The notes below the pieces were generated by a model. That model made no database searches, was not told the origin of the DNA, and was given only the letters and a program-made list of their open reading frames with translations. 58,170 bases of DNA. It comes from Polyangiaceae bacterium. GTDB taxonomy: Bacteria > Myxococcota_A > Polyangia > Polyangiales > Polyangiaceae. The stretch covers positions 1 to 58,170 of the forward strand of contig JAFGBI010000203.1 in assembly GCA_016933275.1 (NCBI GenBank). Reading direction: 5' to 3'. Positions 27,258-35,855 of the stretch are shown piece after piece; the stretch's first letter is position 1; each line of letters opens with the position of its first letter. The position numbers and the translations under genes were made by a program.

Positions 27258-30119
27258 ATGCGCGCCTTTGAACGGCTCCTCAGCAATCTCGCCAGCTCGC
27301 TCCTCCTCGGCCTCTTGGCCTCCGGCTGCGCCGCGGCCATGCCGTCCCCGCGAGCGACCGCCGCCCCGGCGACGAAGCCTGCCGAGGCGGAGGCAACACC
27401 AGCGGCCCGGCTGGCCAAGGCCGTCGCGGACCTTGCCGCGAGTCGGTACCGGTCCGCCGAAACGGGGTTGCGGGCGCTGCTCGACGGGCCGGAGCGTGTC
27501 CCGGCCCGACGCGCGCTCGGGGATCTGCTCCTGCTCACGGGACGTTACGCTGAAGCGGGAGAGCTGGCGGAGCAGGCCCGCAATGACGGGGAGGAGGGTC
27601 TGGCCTTCTTGGAGCTCCACGCGCGGTCACTCCGCGCGCAGGGTCACCTCGACGAGGCGATCGCCGTTCTCACGGCGGAGGCCGCCAACCCCGAGGCTCG
27701 CCGCGTGCGGGTCCTACTGGGGGAGCTCCTCATCGAGCGCGGCGATCGTCGTGACGCGGAGGCGCCGTTGATGTCGGTGCTCGAGGACTACAACGCCGAC
27801 AGGATCCGTGACGACGACGGTCCCGGTCTGGTTCTCGTGGGTCGGGCGTCTCACCTGCTTCGGAGCCCTCGCGACGCGAACGACGCGTACAACCTCGCCG
27901 AGCAGAAGCTCGACCACGACGTCGAGCTCCTCCTCTATCGGGCAGAGCTGTTCCTCGAGAAGTACGACTCCGGGCACGCCGAGGAGGTGATCCAGGAGAT
28001 CCTCGAGCGGGCGCCTAGCCACCCCGACGCGCTCGTCGCGATGGCCCACATCAAGCTCGCTCAGACCTATGACTTCGACGCAGCGGAGGAACTCGCTCGC
28101 GCCGCGTTGACGACGAATCCACGCCACGCCGAAGCCCGCTTCGTGCTGGCCGGGATCGCGCTTCGCGACATGGAGCTGGCGCGTGCCGACGCGGAGCTCG
28201 ATCAAGGGCTGCGGGCTCACCCCAGGGACCTGCGGCTGCTCTCGCTCAAGGCAGCCGTTCGGTTTCTCGCCGACGACTCGGAGGGCTTCGCTGGCGCCGA
28301 GCGCGTCGTGCTGGATCTGAACCCGGAGTACAGCAGTCTTTACCAGATCATCGGCGAGTACGCCGAGTGGGAACACCGATATGACGAGATCGTCGCCCTG
28401 ATGCGTCGCGCGATCCTGATCGACGCCAGAGACGCGAAGGCTCGGGCCGATCTCGGGATCAACCTGCTCCGCGCTGGCGAGGATGTCGATGGCGTCCGCT
28501 CGCTCGCTGCCGCGTTCGACCAGGACCCGTTCAACGTTCGTGTGCTGAATACACTCAACCTGTACGAGAAGGTGATCTCGAACCAATACGAGTCGGTCGC
28601 GAGTGGCCCGTTCCGCATCCGATACCACAAGGACCAACGCGCGTTGCTCGAGCGATATGTCCCCCAACTGCTCGAGAAGGCCTGGGGAGAGATGGTGGAG
28701 CGTTATGGCTTCGCCCCGCGGACGCCGCTTCCGGTCGAGCTCTATCCGGAGCGCGAGCAATTCGCCGTGCGCACCTCGGGCCTGCCGAACATCGGCATTC
28801 AGGGTGTCTGTTTCGGTCGTTCGATTGCCGCGATGAGTCCGGGGAAGGAGCAGTTCAACCTCGGGATGACGCTGTGGCACGAGCTTTCGCACGTGTTCCA
28901 TATCCAGCGCTCGAAGAGCCACGTTCCGCGTTGGTTCACCGAGGGCCTCGCCGAGTGGGAGACCCTGAACCAGGAGCGCGGTTGGCGCCGCGAGCTCGAC
29001 CCGCAGCTCTATGACGCCCTGCGGCTCGGGCGGCTCCCTGAGCTTGGCGACATGAACCGGGCGTTTACGCGCGCGGAAGACATGGACGACATGGCTACGG
29101 CGTACTACGCATCGACTCGCATCATCGTTATGCTCGAGCGCAAGTACGGGATGAAGCGCCTGGAGCATATGCTTTCGTTGTGGGGCGAAGGCAAGCGGAC
29201 GCCGGAGGTCATCGAGATTGCGCTCCAGACCTCCCCCGCGGCGCTCGACGCGGCGTTTCGTGAATTCGCTGGCCAGGACACCGCGCGCTTCCGCGCCCAG
29301 TTCGTGCCGATCCAACGCACGGGGGACCCGGAGCGCGCGCGTGCGGAAGCCGAGGCCTCACCGAAGGACCTGCAGCGGCAATGCCGCCACGCCCTCGCCG
29401 CAATCCGGGGCGGCGACCAGAAGACCGCCACGGAGGCGATGGCGCGGGCGCGCGCGATCGCCCCGAAGGACCCGGACGTGTTGTGGCTCGAGGCCCAGTT
29501 CGCCTTCGCGAGCGACGACTTCAGCGGTGCGGAACGAGCGATCCAGGCTCTCCTCGCTGCGGGGCACGACGGGTACGATATCCAGCTCGGGCTCGCCGCC
29601 ATCCACGAGCACCGCCGGGATCTCGCAGGGATGAAGGTGGCCTTCGAGAGAGCACGCACGTACGACCCGCTCGCGTCGGAGCCGCTCGGTGCGCTCGCCG
29701 ACCTCGCCCGCGAGGTCAAGGATCGCGACGGCGAGATCGCCGCTCTCAAGGCTCTCACCATCATCGAGGAGCACCACGCCGCGGCGCACCAGCGCTTGAT
29801 GCGTCTGCTCATCGATGCGCGCCGCTGGGACGAGGCGGTGCGGGTAGGCGGGGCAGCGGTCTACGTCGACATGACGGGGCTCAACACGCACCTGCTCTAC
29901 GCCGAGGCCCTCTCTGGGGCCGAGCGGCATCGAGACGCCGTCTTCGAGCTCGAATCCGCGCTCCTTTGTCCGGGGCGCCCCCCGGACTACGCGGCCGTGC
30001 ATGCAGATCTCGCGCGCGCGTGGCTGACGCTCGGTGACCGGAGTCGGGCGCGGAGCGCGGCGGTCAAGGGACGCGAGCTCGATCCGACGAACGGCCGCCT
30101 GAAGGACCTGCCGCTCTAG
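27258..30119 (+). CDS. TPR-rich lipoprotein with peptidase-MA-like (gluzincin) domain
   Basis: 953 residues from ATG 27258. Lipoprotein signal MRAFERLLSNLASSLLLGLLASGC (lipobox LASGC). TPR-type helical repeats occupy ~50-430 (e.g. YRSAETGLRALLDGPERVPARRALG, NDAYNLAEQKLDHDVELLLYRAELF, DAAEELARAALTTNPRHAEARFVLAG). A zinc metallopeptidase core follows: HELSH at 541-545 and the third-ligand-type Glu in WFTEGLAEWE (~562), the arrangement of the MA-like family. More TPRs fill ~680-950. Likely a cell-envelope protease scaffold; substrates unknown. The final stop TAG is provided by CTAG of an inverted half repeat. Confidence 0.85.
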   Translation: MRAFERLLSNLASSLLLGLLASGCAAAMPSPRATAAPATKPAEAEATPAARLAKAVADLAASRYRSAETGLRALLDGPERVPARRALGDLLLLTGRYAEAGELAEQARNDGEEGLAFLELHARSLRAQGHLDEAIAVLTAEAANPEARRVRVLLGELLIERGDRRDAEAPLMSVLEDYNADRIRDDDGPGLVLVGRASHLLRSPRDANDAYNLAEQKLDHDVELLLYRAELFLEKYDSGHAEEVIQEILERAPSHPDALVAMAHIKLAQTYDFDAAEELARAALTTNPRHAEARFVLAGIALRDMELARADAELDQGLRAHPRDLRLLSLKAAVRFLADDSEGFAGAERVVLDLNPEYSSLYQIIGEYAEWEHRYDEIVALMRRAILIDARDAKARADLGINLLRAGEDVDGVRSLAAAFDQDPFNVRVLNTLNLYEKVISNQYESVASGPFRIRYHKDQRALLERYVPQLLEKAWGEMVERYGFAPRTPLPVELYPEREQFAVRTSGLPNIGIQGVCFGRSIAAMSPGKEQFNLGMTLWHELSHVFHIQRSKSHVPRWFTEGLAEWETLNQERGWRRELDPQLYDALRLGRLPELGDMNRAFTRAEDMDDMATAYYASTRIIVMLERKYGMKRLEHMLSLWGEGKRTPEVIEIALQTSPAALDAAFREFAGQDTARFRAQFVPIQRTGDPERARAEAEASPKDLQRQCRHALAAIRGGDQKTATEAMARARAIAPKDPDVLWLEAQFAFASDDFSGAERAIQALLAAGHDGYDIQLGLAAIHEHRRDLAGMKVAFERARTYDPLASEPLGALADLAREVKDRDGEIAALKALTIIEEHHAAAHQRLMRLLIDARRWDEAVRVGGAAVYVDMTGLNTHLLYAEALSGAERHRDAVFELESALLCPGRPPDYAAVHADLARAWLTLGDRSRARSAAVKGRELDPTNGRLKDLPL

Positions 30120-30163
30120 GGCAACGGCCGGGTTGCCCACAGCAACGGCAGCGCTGGACACCA
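30116..30163 (-). repeat. Dispersed element, right half in inverted orientation (copy 4)
   Basis: Read on the plus strand, CTAGGGCAACGGCCGGGTTG and onward matches the complement of the element's right end (CTAGAGCACCGATCAGGTTG...) in 38 of 45 ungapped positions, ending at GCAGCGCTGGACA. The left half is missing. Its CTAG is the stop context of the TPR/peptidase gene. Confidence 0.75.
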
Positions 30164-30388
30164 AGCTCGAGGGCCCCCGGGGCTCGCTCACTCGGCTCCG
30201 CCGAGCAACCGCGACACCCGGGGGCCCCCGGGCTTGGGTTCCGGTGCAGGGCGAGGGAGCCGGGTCACGCGGGCCCGACGCCGCATTTCGGTGTGGGTGG
30301 CGACATCGGGTGCGTCTCCGGCGCCGCCGGCGGCGAGGTCTGCTCCCGAAGAGCCTTCAGCCTGGATTTCGCGCCGCCGGCGGGCGAA
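30164..30388. other. GC-rich non-coding stretch with hairpin
   Basis: Contains GGGCCCCCGGGG near 30171 and CCCGGGGGCCCCCGGG near 30212, which can pair across ~40 nt and may terminate transcription after the TPR gene. The segment GGTTCCGGTGCAGGGCGAGGGAGC (30238-30261) has a relative at about 7626-7650, suggesting a second, poorly conserved repeated block. No gene supported, though the small ORF at 30389 is open back to 30293. Confidence 0.45.
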
Positions 30389-30640
30389 ATGCCGGAATCC
30401 GAGGCAGAATTCGAGCCGTATCCGCGTTCGGCGCGCGCAGAGCCGGAGTGGAGGGAGTGGCGCCTGCTGTACGAGTCCACGGAGGACCACGGCCCGAGCC
30501 GAGCGAGGGAGCGTCGGAGGCGCGATGCACTAGCAGCCCTGATTCGAGCACGACGGACGCGGAGAAGGCCGAAGGATGCGAGGAGTGTGGCATGGCGGAC
30601 TAGAGCAGCAATCAGCTTGATTGCTGCGTCAAATCAATGA
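30389..30640 (+). CDS. Small Arg-rich protein, paralogue of the ORF at 43882
   Basis: 83 residues from ATG 30389 (an upstream in-frame GTG-type start at 30293 gives 115). Conserved core with the ORF at 43882-44085: ESEAEFEPYPRSARAEPEW, STEDHGPS, ARERRRR and AALIRARR.RRRPK.AR. Substitutions between the two copies fall mostly in third codon positions of this frame and the length difference is a whole codon, which supports a protein. Here the stop codon seen in the other copy (GCA TAG) is GCA TGG, so the frame reads ~15 codons into the adjacent dispersed repeat and stops at TGA. Highly basic C-terminus; no known family. Confidence 0.5.
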   Translation: MPESEAEFEPYPRSARAEPEWREWRLLYESTEDHGPSRARERRRRDALAALIRARRTRRRPKDARSVAWRTRAAISLIAASNQ

Positions 30641-30759
30641 CCTAGAGCGCCGAACCGGCAGCAGACCTCACCAGAGGCAGCGCTGGAAACGCGTCCTTGC
30701 CTCGCATGGACGCGTTTTCAGCGCTGCCGCTGCGGTTGGCAACCTCATCGGTGCTCTAG
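30600..30759 (+). repeat. Dispersed 160-bp element, copy 5
   Basis: Full length: CTAGAGCAGCAATCAGCTTG at the left, CTCATCGGTGCTCTAG at the right, short hairpin and long hairpin both intact. It lies between the 3' end of the small Arg-rich ORF and the 3' end of the sigma-54 regulator gene (18 bp away), i.e. between convergent genes. Confidence 0.95.
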
Positions 30760-30777
30760 GAGGCGCGAAATCCAGGT

Positions 30778-32160
30778 TCAGTCGTCCTCGCGCTCGCCCG
30801 CGGCGCTGCGGAGTCCCAGCGCCCGCGCCTTCTTGTAGAGGTGGCTTCGCTCGAGGCCGAGGGCTCGGGCCGTAGCGGCCATCTGACTCCCATGCGCGGC
30901 CAGCGCCTCCTCGATGATGGTCCGCTCTGCCTCCTCCGCGAGGACACGGAACGGTACCCCAGGGCGGAAAAGGCCCAGCGAGGGGGGAGCCTGGCCCATG
31001 CCGAGTGCTCTTTCGACCTCGGGTGCCGTCACCAGGTCGTCCGGACTGAGGATCACGAGCCGCTCGATCAGGTTCCGCAGCTCGCGCACATTGCCGGGGA
31101 AGCTATGGCGTCCCAGCGCAGCAACTGCGTCGGGGCCTAGCCGAGCTCCGGGGCGGTTGTTCGCGCGGGCCGTGGCCTCGAGGAAGTGTGCCGCCAGCAG
31201 GGGAATGTCCTCTCGCCGCGCGCGGAGCGGCGGGAGCGAGAGAGGCAGCACGTTGAGCCGGTCGTAGAGATCTGGGCGAAACACCCCCTCGCTACCGGCC
31301 AGCATCAGATCTCGGTTCGTTGCCGCCACGACGCGAACATCGACCCGGAGGGTTTCGCTGCCCCCGACCCGCTCGATCTCGCGTTCCTGAAGCACGCGGA
31401 GGAGCTTGGCCTGCATATCGAGGGGCATGTCCCCCACCTCGTCGAGGAACAAGGTGCCCCCATGTGCCCGCTCGAACTTGCCCCGACGCTGCCGGGTGGC
31501 ACCCGTGAAAGCCCCCGCTTCGTGACCGAACAGCTCGCTCTCGATCAGCTCCTTGGGGACCGCAGCGCAGTTGAGCTTCTCGAGCGGGCCCTTCGCCCGG
31601 GGGGACGCGCGGTGGATCGCGCGAGCTACCAGCTCCTTCCCCGTGCCCCGTTCCCCCGTGAGCAAGACACTCGCCTGGGCCCGGGCAGCTCGGGTGACCT
31701 GTTCACCGAGCTCGCGCATCGCCGCGCTCGTTCCAATCAGCTCCTCGAGGTATCCCGCCTCGGCCCGGAGCTCTCGGGCCTCTTCCTCCGCGCGCAACAG
31801 GCGCATCGTGTTCTCGAGCACGAGCAAGAGGCGGTCCGAGTTTACCGGCTTCTCGAGGAAATCCAGGGCGCCGAGGCGCGTGGCTCGGATCGCAGCGTCG
31901 ATGGTCGCGTGGCCACTCATCATGATCGCTGGCACTTCGTTGCCAGCGGCACGCTGGCGTTCCAGGAGCGTCACCCCGTCCCCGTCGGGCAGCGAGACAT
32001 CCAGGAGGAGTACGTCGAAGGAACGTTTCGCCAGCCTCTCTTCCGCGACCCCCACCCCACCCGCGACCTCCACGGAATAGCCCTCCAGCGAGAGCGCCTT
32101 CTTCAAGGTGCTCAGGATGGCCGGTTCGTCGTCAACAATGAGGATATGTCCCCGCGGCAT
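30778..32160 (-). CDS. NtrC-family sigma-54-dependent response regulator
   Basis: 460 residues from ATG 32160. Receiver 1-120 with acidic pocket IVDDEP, acceptor Asp54 in [10 protein letters not shown] and Lys in FLEKPV. AAA+ domain ~140-370 with Walker [16 protein letters not shown], the sigma-54 contact loop GAFTGA (in [15 protein letters not shown]), Walker [13 protein letters not shown] and the arginine finger region [13 protein letters not shown]. Fis-type HTH at ~415-455 ([27 protein letters not shown]). All activation residues are present, so it should activate RpoN promoters when phosphorylated. No histidine kinase gene is adjacent, so its partner is unknown. Divergent from the DUF4388-J gene. 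Confidence 0.95.
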   Translation of the reverse strand: MPRGHILIVDDEPAILSTLKKALSLEGYSVEVAGGVGVAEERLAKRSFDVLLLDVSLPDGDGVTLLERQRAAGNEVPAIMMSGHATIDAAIRATRLGALDFLEKPVNSDRLLLVLENTMRLLRAEEEARELRAEAGYLEELIGTSAAMRELGEQVTRAARAQASVLLTGERGTGKELVARAIHRASPRAKGPLEKLNCAAVPKELIESELFGHEAGAFTGATRQRRGKFERAHGGTLFLDEVGDMPLDMQAKLLRVLQEREIERVGGSETLRVDVRVVAATNRDLMLAGSEGVFRPDLYDRLNVLPLSLPPLRARREDIPLLAAHFLEATARANNRPGARLGPDAVAALGRHSFPGNVRELRNLIERLVILSPDDLVTAPEVERALGMGQAPPSLGLFRPGVPFRVLAEEAERTIIEEALAAHGSQMAATARALGLERSHLYKKARALGLRSAAGEREDD

Positions 32161-32302
32161 GAGACCACGCTACTCGACAACCGTTGCCGCTGCCACGCCT
32201 TCGGCGAGGCGGCGTCCCCGGAAAGGTCGTGTCCGGCGGTGCCTAGCGTCCCCTCTGGTGCAAGGTTGCCCCGATGGTACGCTCGTTCTCGCCACGCCCC
32301 CG

Positions 32303-33946
32303 ATGACTGCTCGCACTCCGACGGCAACCGTTCGTCTGGCGACCATGCCGCTGTCGCGACTCCTCGTGCACGCCCTCGATCGGAAGCTGACCGGGACCAT
32401 CGTGATCGAGGCCCCCGAGCACCACCGGAGCGCGGTCTTCCTAGACCGAGGCGTGCCAGGGAAGGTCAAGTCAGGGCTTCCCGTGCACCTGCTCGGCACC
32501 CTGGTCTCCGAGCTCGGCTATGAGGAACCCAGCGTGGTCGACGCCGCGCTGTCGCGGGCTCTCGCGGAACGCCGCCTGCTCGGACAGGTCCTGCTCGGGA
32601 GCGGGAAGCTTACCCGATCGGACCTCGCCGAGGTGGTGCGCGTGCAGGTCCAGCGCAAGATCGGTTGGATGGCAGACCTGCCTGGCGACAGCCTTGCTGG
32701 GTTTTACGATCAAGTGAACCTGCTCGAGAAATGGGGAGCGCCAGAGCTTGCCGCCGTACCGCCGCTGGCCCTCCTCTGGAACGTGGTTCGGGACCACGGT
32801 GAGGCGAGCGGGGTGGACTCCGCGCTCGAGAGCCTGGGAGCCCGGACCCTGAAGCTACACCGCGAGGCCCAGGTCGCCGGCTTTCACTTCAATCGATCGG
32901 AGCAGGCGCTGATCGACGTGATGCGGGCAAAACCACAGGCGCTCGCCGCCCTCGAGGATTGTGGCGTCCTCCCCAGCCCCACGGCTCGCCGGCTGGTGTT
33001 CCTTCTGGGTTTGACCCGCCAACTCGATCTCGGGTCTACCGCGCCGCCACCCATCGTGGTCGGGGAAGGGCGCAGCACGCGGTCCTCGCGTCCCGGGCGC
33101 GGGACGCCGGCGGGGCGTGGCAGCAGCGACCGACCGGCGCCGATCGCAGCGCTCACCGAGGACCTGCAGGCCTACGCCAAGGAGCTCCGCGAGCGCGTCG
33201 CCGCGTTGCCGAAACAGACGTTGTACGAGATCCTCGGCGTCGATTCCGCCTCGGAGCCGGCCGTCATCCAAGGCGCGTTCTTCCAGTTGGCGCGCTGCTG
33301 GCATCCAGACCGACTCCCCTCCGAGCTCCATGAGCTACGGGACCTCACCACGAACCTGTTCGCCCGGATGAGCGAGGCCCACAGCGTGTTGTCGGACCTC
33401 CAACGGCGGGAAGACTACAACCGCCTCCTCAAGGAGGGAGGCGCGACCGTTGAAGAGCAGGAGAAGGTCAAGGCGGTGTTGGCCGCGGCCGCAGCCTTCC
33501 AGCGCGCCGAGATCCTGGTGAAGCGCCAGAAGCTGGAGGAGGCAGAGGGCGAGGCGAAGATGGCAACCGAGGGGGATCCGGACCAACCGGAGTACGCCGC
33601 CCTCCACGCGTGGATCCGGGGCCAGAGGGCGGATCCCGCCGCGCGCGCGATCCTCGCCGAGGTCCTTCGGATCCTCGACGCCAACGTGGAAAAGGACCCG
33701 GACAACATCCGAGTTCGGCTCTGTCGGGCGCAAACCCTCAAGCGAGCTGGGCGCGAGGAGACTGCGATGCGTGACTACCGCCACATCGTCGAGCTCCGCC
33801 CGAACCACACCGAGGCTCTCCGAGAGATCAGGCTCCACCGGATGAGGCACGACCGCGGCGCGCCGCCGAGCAATCCACCCGCTCGTGCCAAGCCAGACCG
33901 CACCGCGAGCAACCCCGGCATCTTCGGGAGACTGTTCAAGCGCTGA
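32303..33946 (+). CDS. DUF4388-like + J-domain + TPR protein
   Basis: 547 residues from ATG 32303 (MTARTPTATVRL). Residues ~10-60 look like the start of a DUF4388/PATAN fold (LSRLLVHALDRKLTGTIVIEAPEHHRSAVFLDRGVPGKVKSG), with a helical region to ~250 (TLVSELGYEEPSVVDAALSRALAERRLLGQVLLGSGKL). After a Ser/Gly/Arg linker comes a J-like domain at ~305-375: LYEILGVDSASEPAVIQGAFFQLARCWHPDR, with the HPD motif that stimulates Hsp70 ATPase. The C-terminal ~150 residues are TPR-like helices (AEILVKRQKLEEAEGEAKMATEGDPDQPEYAALHAW). Probably a cytoplasmic DnaK co-chaperone linked to signalling complexes. Such fusions are common in myxobacteria. Confidence 0.85.
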   Translation: MTARTPTATVRLATMPLSRLLVHALDRKLTGTIVIEAPEHHRSAVFLDRGVPGKVKSGLPVHLLGTLVSELGYEEPSVVDAALSRALAERRLLGQVLLGSGKLTRSDLAEVVRVQVQRKIGWMADLPGDSLAGFYDQVNLLEKWGAPELAAVPPLALLWNVVRDHGEASGVDSALESLGARTLKLHREAQVAGFHFNRSEQALIDVMRAKPQALAALEDCGVLPSPTARRLVFLLGLTRQLDLGSTAPPPIVVGEGRSTRSSRPGRGTPAGRGSSDRPAPIAALTEDLQAYAKELRERVAALPKQTLYEILGVDSASEPAVIQGAFFQLARCWHPDRLPSELHELRDLTTNLFARMSEAHSVLSDLQRREDYNRLLKEGGATVEEQEKVKAVLAAAAAFQRAEILVKRQKLEEAEGEAKMATEGDPDQPEYAALHAWIRGQRADPAARAILAEVLRILDANVEKDPDNIRVRLCRAQTLKRAGREETAMRDYRHIVELRPNHTEALREIRLHRMRHDRGAPPSNPPARAKPDRTASNPGIFGRLFKR

Positions 33947-33978
33947 GCCCGCCGGATCCGCGGTGGCCTGGCCGGCAA

Positions 33979-34515
33979 TCAGCGGTGTGGATCCACGGTC
34001 AGCGAGGTCGTCTGCCTCAGCGCCTCGTAGAGCGCGATCGCGACGGCGTTGGAGAGGTTGAGGGAGCGGACCTCGCCGAGGGTTGGGATGGCCACGACGT
34101 TCTCCCTTCGCTCGTGGAGGAGTGGGGGAGGGAGGCCGACGCTCTCCTTGCCGAAGACCAGCAGGTCCCCCCGACGGAAACGTACATCGAGGAAGCTTTG
34201 GACCGAGTGTCCGCTGAACAGCCATGACCGCGGGGAGTCAGGGCCCGCCCCTCGCCCAAGTGCCAACTCAGCCGCCGCGAGGCTGGCGTGCTGTCGGACC
34301 TCCACCAGGTGCCAGTAGTCCAGGCCGGCCCGCCGCACGGCATGTTCGTCCACGCTGAAGCCAAGGGGACCTACGAGGTGGAGAACCGCTCGCGTGGCGG
34401 CGCACAGCCGCGCGATGTTGCCAGTATTGGGCGGGATTTCTGGCTCGACCAATACGACGTGGAAGGTGCGCGCGAGTCCGTGCGCACGGAGTGGGGGCGG
34501 AAGGTCGAGGGGCAT
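33979..34515 (-). CDS. trmL: tRNA (cytidine/uridine(34)-2'-O)-methyltransferase
   Basis: 178 residues from ATG 34515. SPOUT methylase with the three TrmL blocks: FHVVLVEPEIPPNTGNIARLCAATRAVLHLVGPLGF, LLVFGKESVGLPPPLL and VRSLNLSNAVAIALYEALRQ, the last forming the deep trefoil knot that binds SAM. It methylates the wobble ribose of certain leucine tRNAs. The extra N-terminal ~15 residues are not family-conserved, so a downstream start is possible. Converges on the DUF4388-J gene with a 32-bp gap. Confidence 0.92.
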   Translation of the reverse strand: MPLDLPPPLRAHGLARTFHVVLVEPEIPPNTGNIARLCAATRAVLHLVGPLGFSVDEHAVRRAGLDYWHLVEVRQHASLAAAELALGRGAGPDSPRSWLFSGHSVQSFLDVRFRRGDLLVFGKESVGLPPPLLHERRENVVAIPTLGEVRSLNLSNAVAIALYEALRQTTSLTVDPHR

Positions 34516-34707
34516 CGCTTCCTGGATGGAGTAACGTGCCCCATCGCGCCCGCCATCTTAGCCCGAGAGGAACGCGGCCCGCGATGGGCCTGAGTTTCGC
34601 AGGCTCTTGGGGGAAACTGCGTCCGGATCTCCGCGAGATCCCTCTGCTTGACGCGAATCCCGCCCCGCAAGTAGCCTCCCCACCGGATCAATCAGGACCG
34701 CCTGAGG

Positions 34708-35847
34708 ATGAAGCCCCGCCTGCTCGCTTGCGCTACCGCTCTCGCCGGCACCCTGGTTTCGGCGTGGGCGGCGGCCGACAGAATGGACCCTTCGGTCGAG
34801 CGGCTGGTGGTCAATCGGGAAGAGTGTTTGGGAGAGGACGGGCAGTCCGCCACGGGGGCGCGGTGTGTTCGAGACGACGCGGCCTTCAAGCGCCTCATCA
34901 ACCAATACGGCTTCGCGGTTGCCCCGAGCGCGATGCACTCTGCCCGGACAACGGGCTTCGGGGGGTTCCATCTGTCGATCGAGGGGCAGTACTCGAAAAT
35001 CGATGATGGCGCCGAGTACCTGGAGCTTGGTACACGAGGTCGTTCCGATGGGTCTACGAATGAGGCGTCGCTGTCCAATGACAGCCCCGATCCGATCCTC
35101 CAGCTCTACTCGTTGAAGGTGCGAAAGAGTTTCGGCTTCGGTCTCGAGATCACCGGTGCTATCGGCTTTGTGCCCCAGACGGAGCTCGCGGTGGGCGGTG
35201 CGGATGTGCGTCTGTCGCTGCTCGAGGGCTTCCGCGCCCCTGACTGGCCTGGGTTCCTGCCCGACGTAGCCTTTGGGGGCGGGGTGCGGACCATCACGGG
35301 GACCAACGCGTTCCAGCTCACGGTCGCCAGCCTGGACACTCAGCTATCCAAGCCGTTCGCGATCGCCAGCTCATCGATCATCACCCCGTGGATCGGCTAC
35401 CAGTATCTGTGGATCTTCGGTGACTCGGGGCTCGTGGACATGACTCCGGGGACCGACCCCATCGGCTACTGCAACTATGCTGGCGACAACGTCCCCGGCA
35501 ATCCGGACCCGAACAAGACCACCACCGAAGGTGAATTCCTCTACGATGGTCAGCCGAACTGCTTGGGCGGAAGCCGGGAGGATTTCAACAACAACACCGT
35601 GTTCGACGCGGCGCGATTCGAGCGCCAGCGCTTGATCTTCGGCGTGTCCTACCGCTTCGAGATGGTGTCGCTCGGGCTGGAGTTCCTCACGGACATCATC
35701 CCGCCCGCGGACGCTCAGGTGGGGGGTGGGGAAACGACCATCCACGACTCGACGGGTGCGGAGATCGACGAAGTGTCCGATTCCGAGCTGCTCGCCGATG
35801 AGAAGTCACAGTGGGCCTTCATCGTCGAGCTGGGTGCGACGTTCTGA
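34708..35847 (+). CDS. Porin-like outer-membrane beta-barrel protein
   Basis: 379 residues from ATG 34708. Signal peptide MKPRLLACATALAGTLVSAWAAA. After a short N-terminal domain with a Cys pair (REECLGEDGQSATGARCVRDD), the rest alternates aromatic/Gly strands with loops rich in Asp/Asn/Thr (FGGFHLSIEGQYSKI, SFGFGLEITGAIGFVP, ITPWIGYQYLWIF, LIFGVSYRFEMVSLGLEFL). It ends in the Phe-terminated strand WAFIVELGATF expected for Bam-assembled barrels. An extracellular loop carries NYAGDNVPGNPDPNKTT with a second Cys pair. Substrate not predictable. Confidence 0.8.
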   Translation: MKPRLLACATALAGTLVSAWAAADRMDPSVERLVVNREECLGEDGQSATGARCVRDDAAFKRLINQYGFAVAPSAMHSARTTGFGGFHLSIEGQYSKIDDGAEYLELGTRGRSDGSTNEASLSNDSPDPILQLYSLKVRKSFGFGLEITGAIGFVPQTELAVGGADVRLSLLEGFRAPDWPGFLPDVAFGGGVRTITGTNAFQLTVASLDTQLSKPFAIASSSIITPWIGYQYLWIFGDSGLVDMTPGTDPIGYCNYAGDNVPGNPDPNKTTTEGEFLYDGQPNCLGGSREDFNNNTVFDAARFERQRLIFGVSYRFEMVSLGLEFLTDIIPPADAQVGGGETTIHDSTGAEIDEVSDSELLADEKSQWAFIVELGATF

Positions 35848-35855
35848 GCGCTTCG

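Noticed and set aside
27714..29315. 533-codon minus-strand frame inside the TPR/peptidase gene
   Set aside because: Antisense to the gluzincin region; the plus strand has HELSH and a lipobox, the minus frame has none.
31186..32523. 445-codon plus-strand frame opposite the sigma-54 regulator
   Set aside because: Shadow of a canonical NtrC-type protein with GAFTGA; no independent support.
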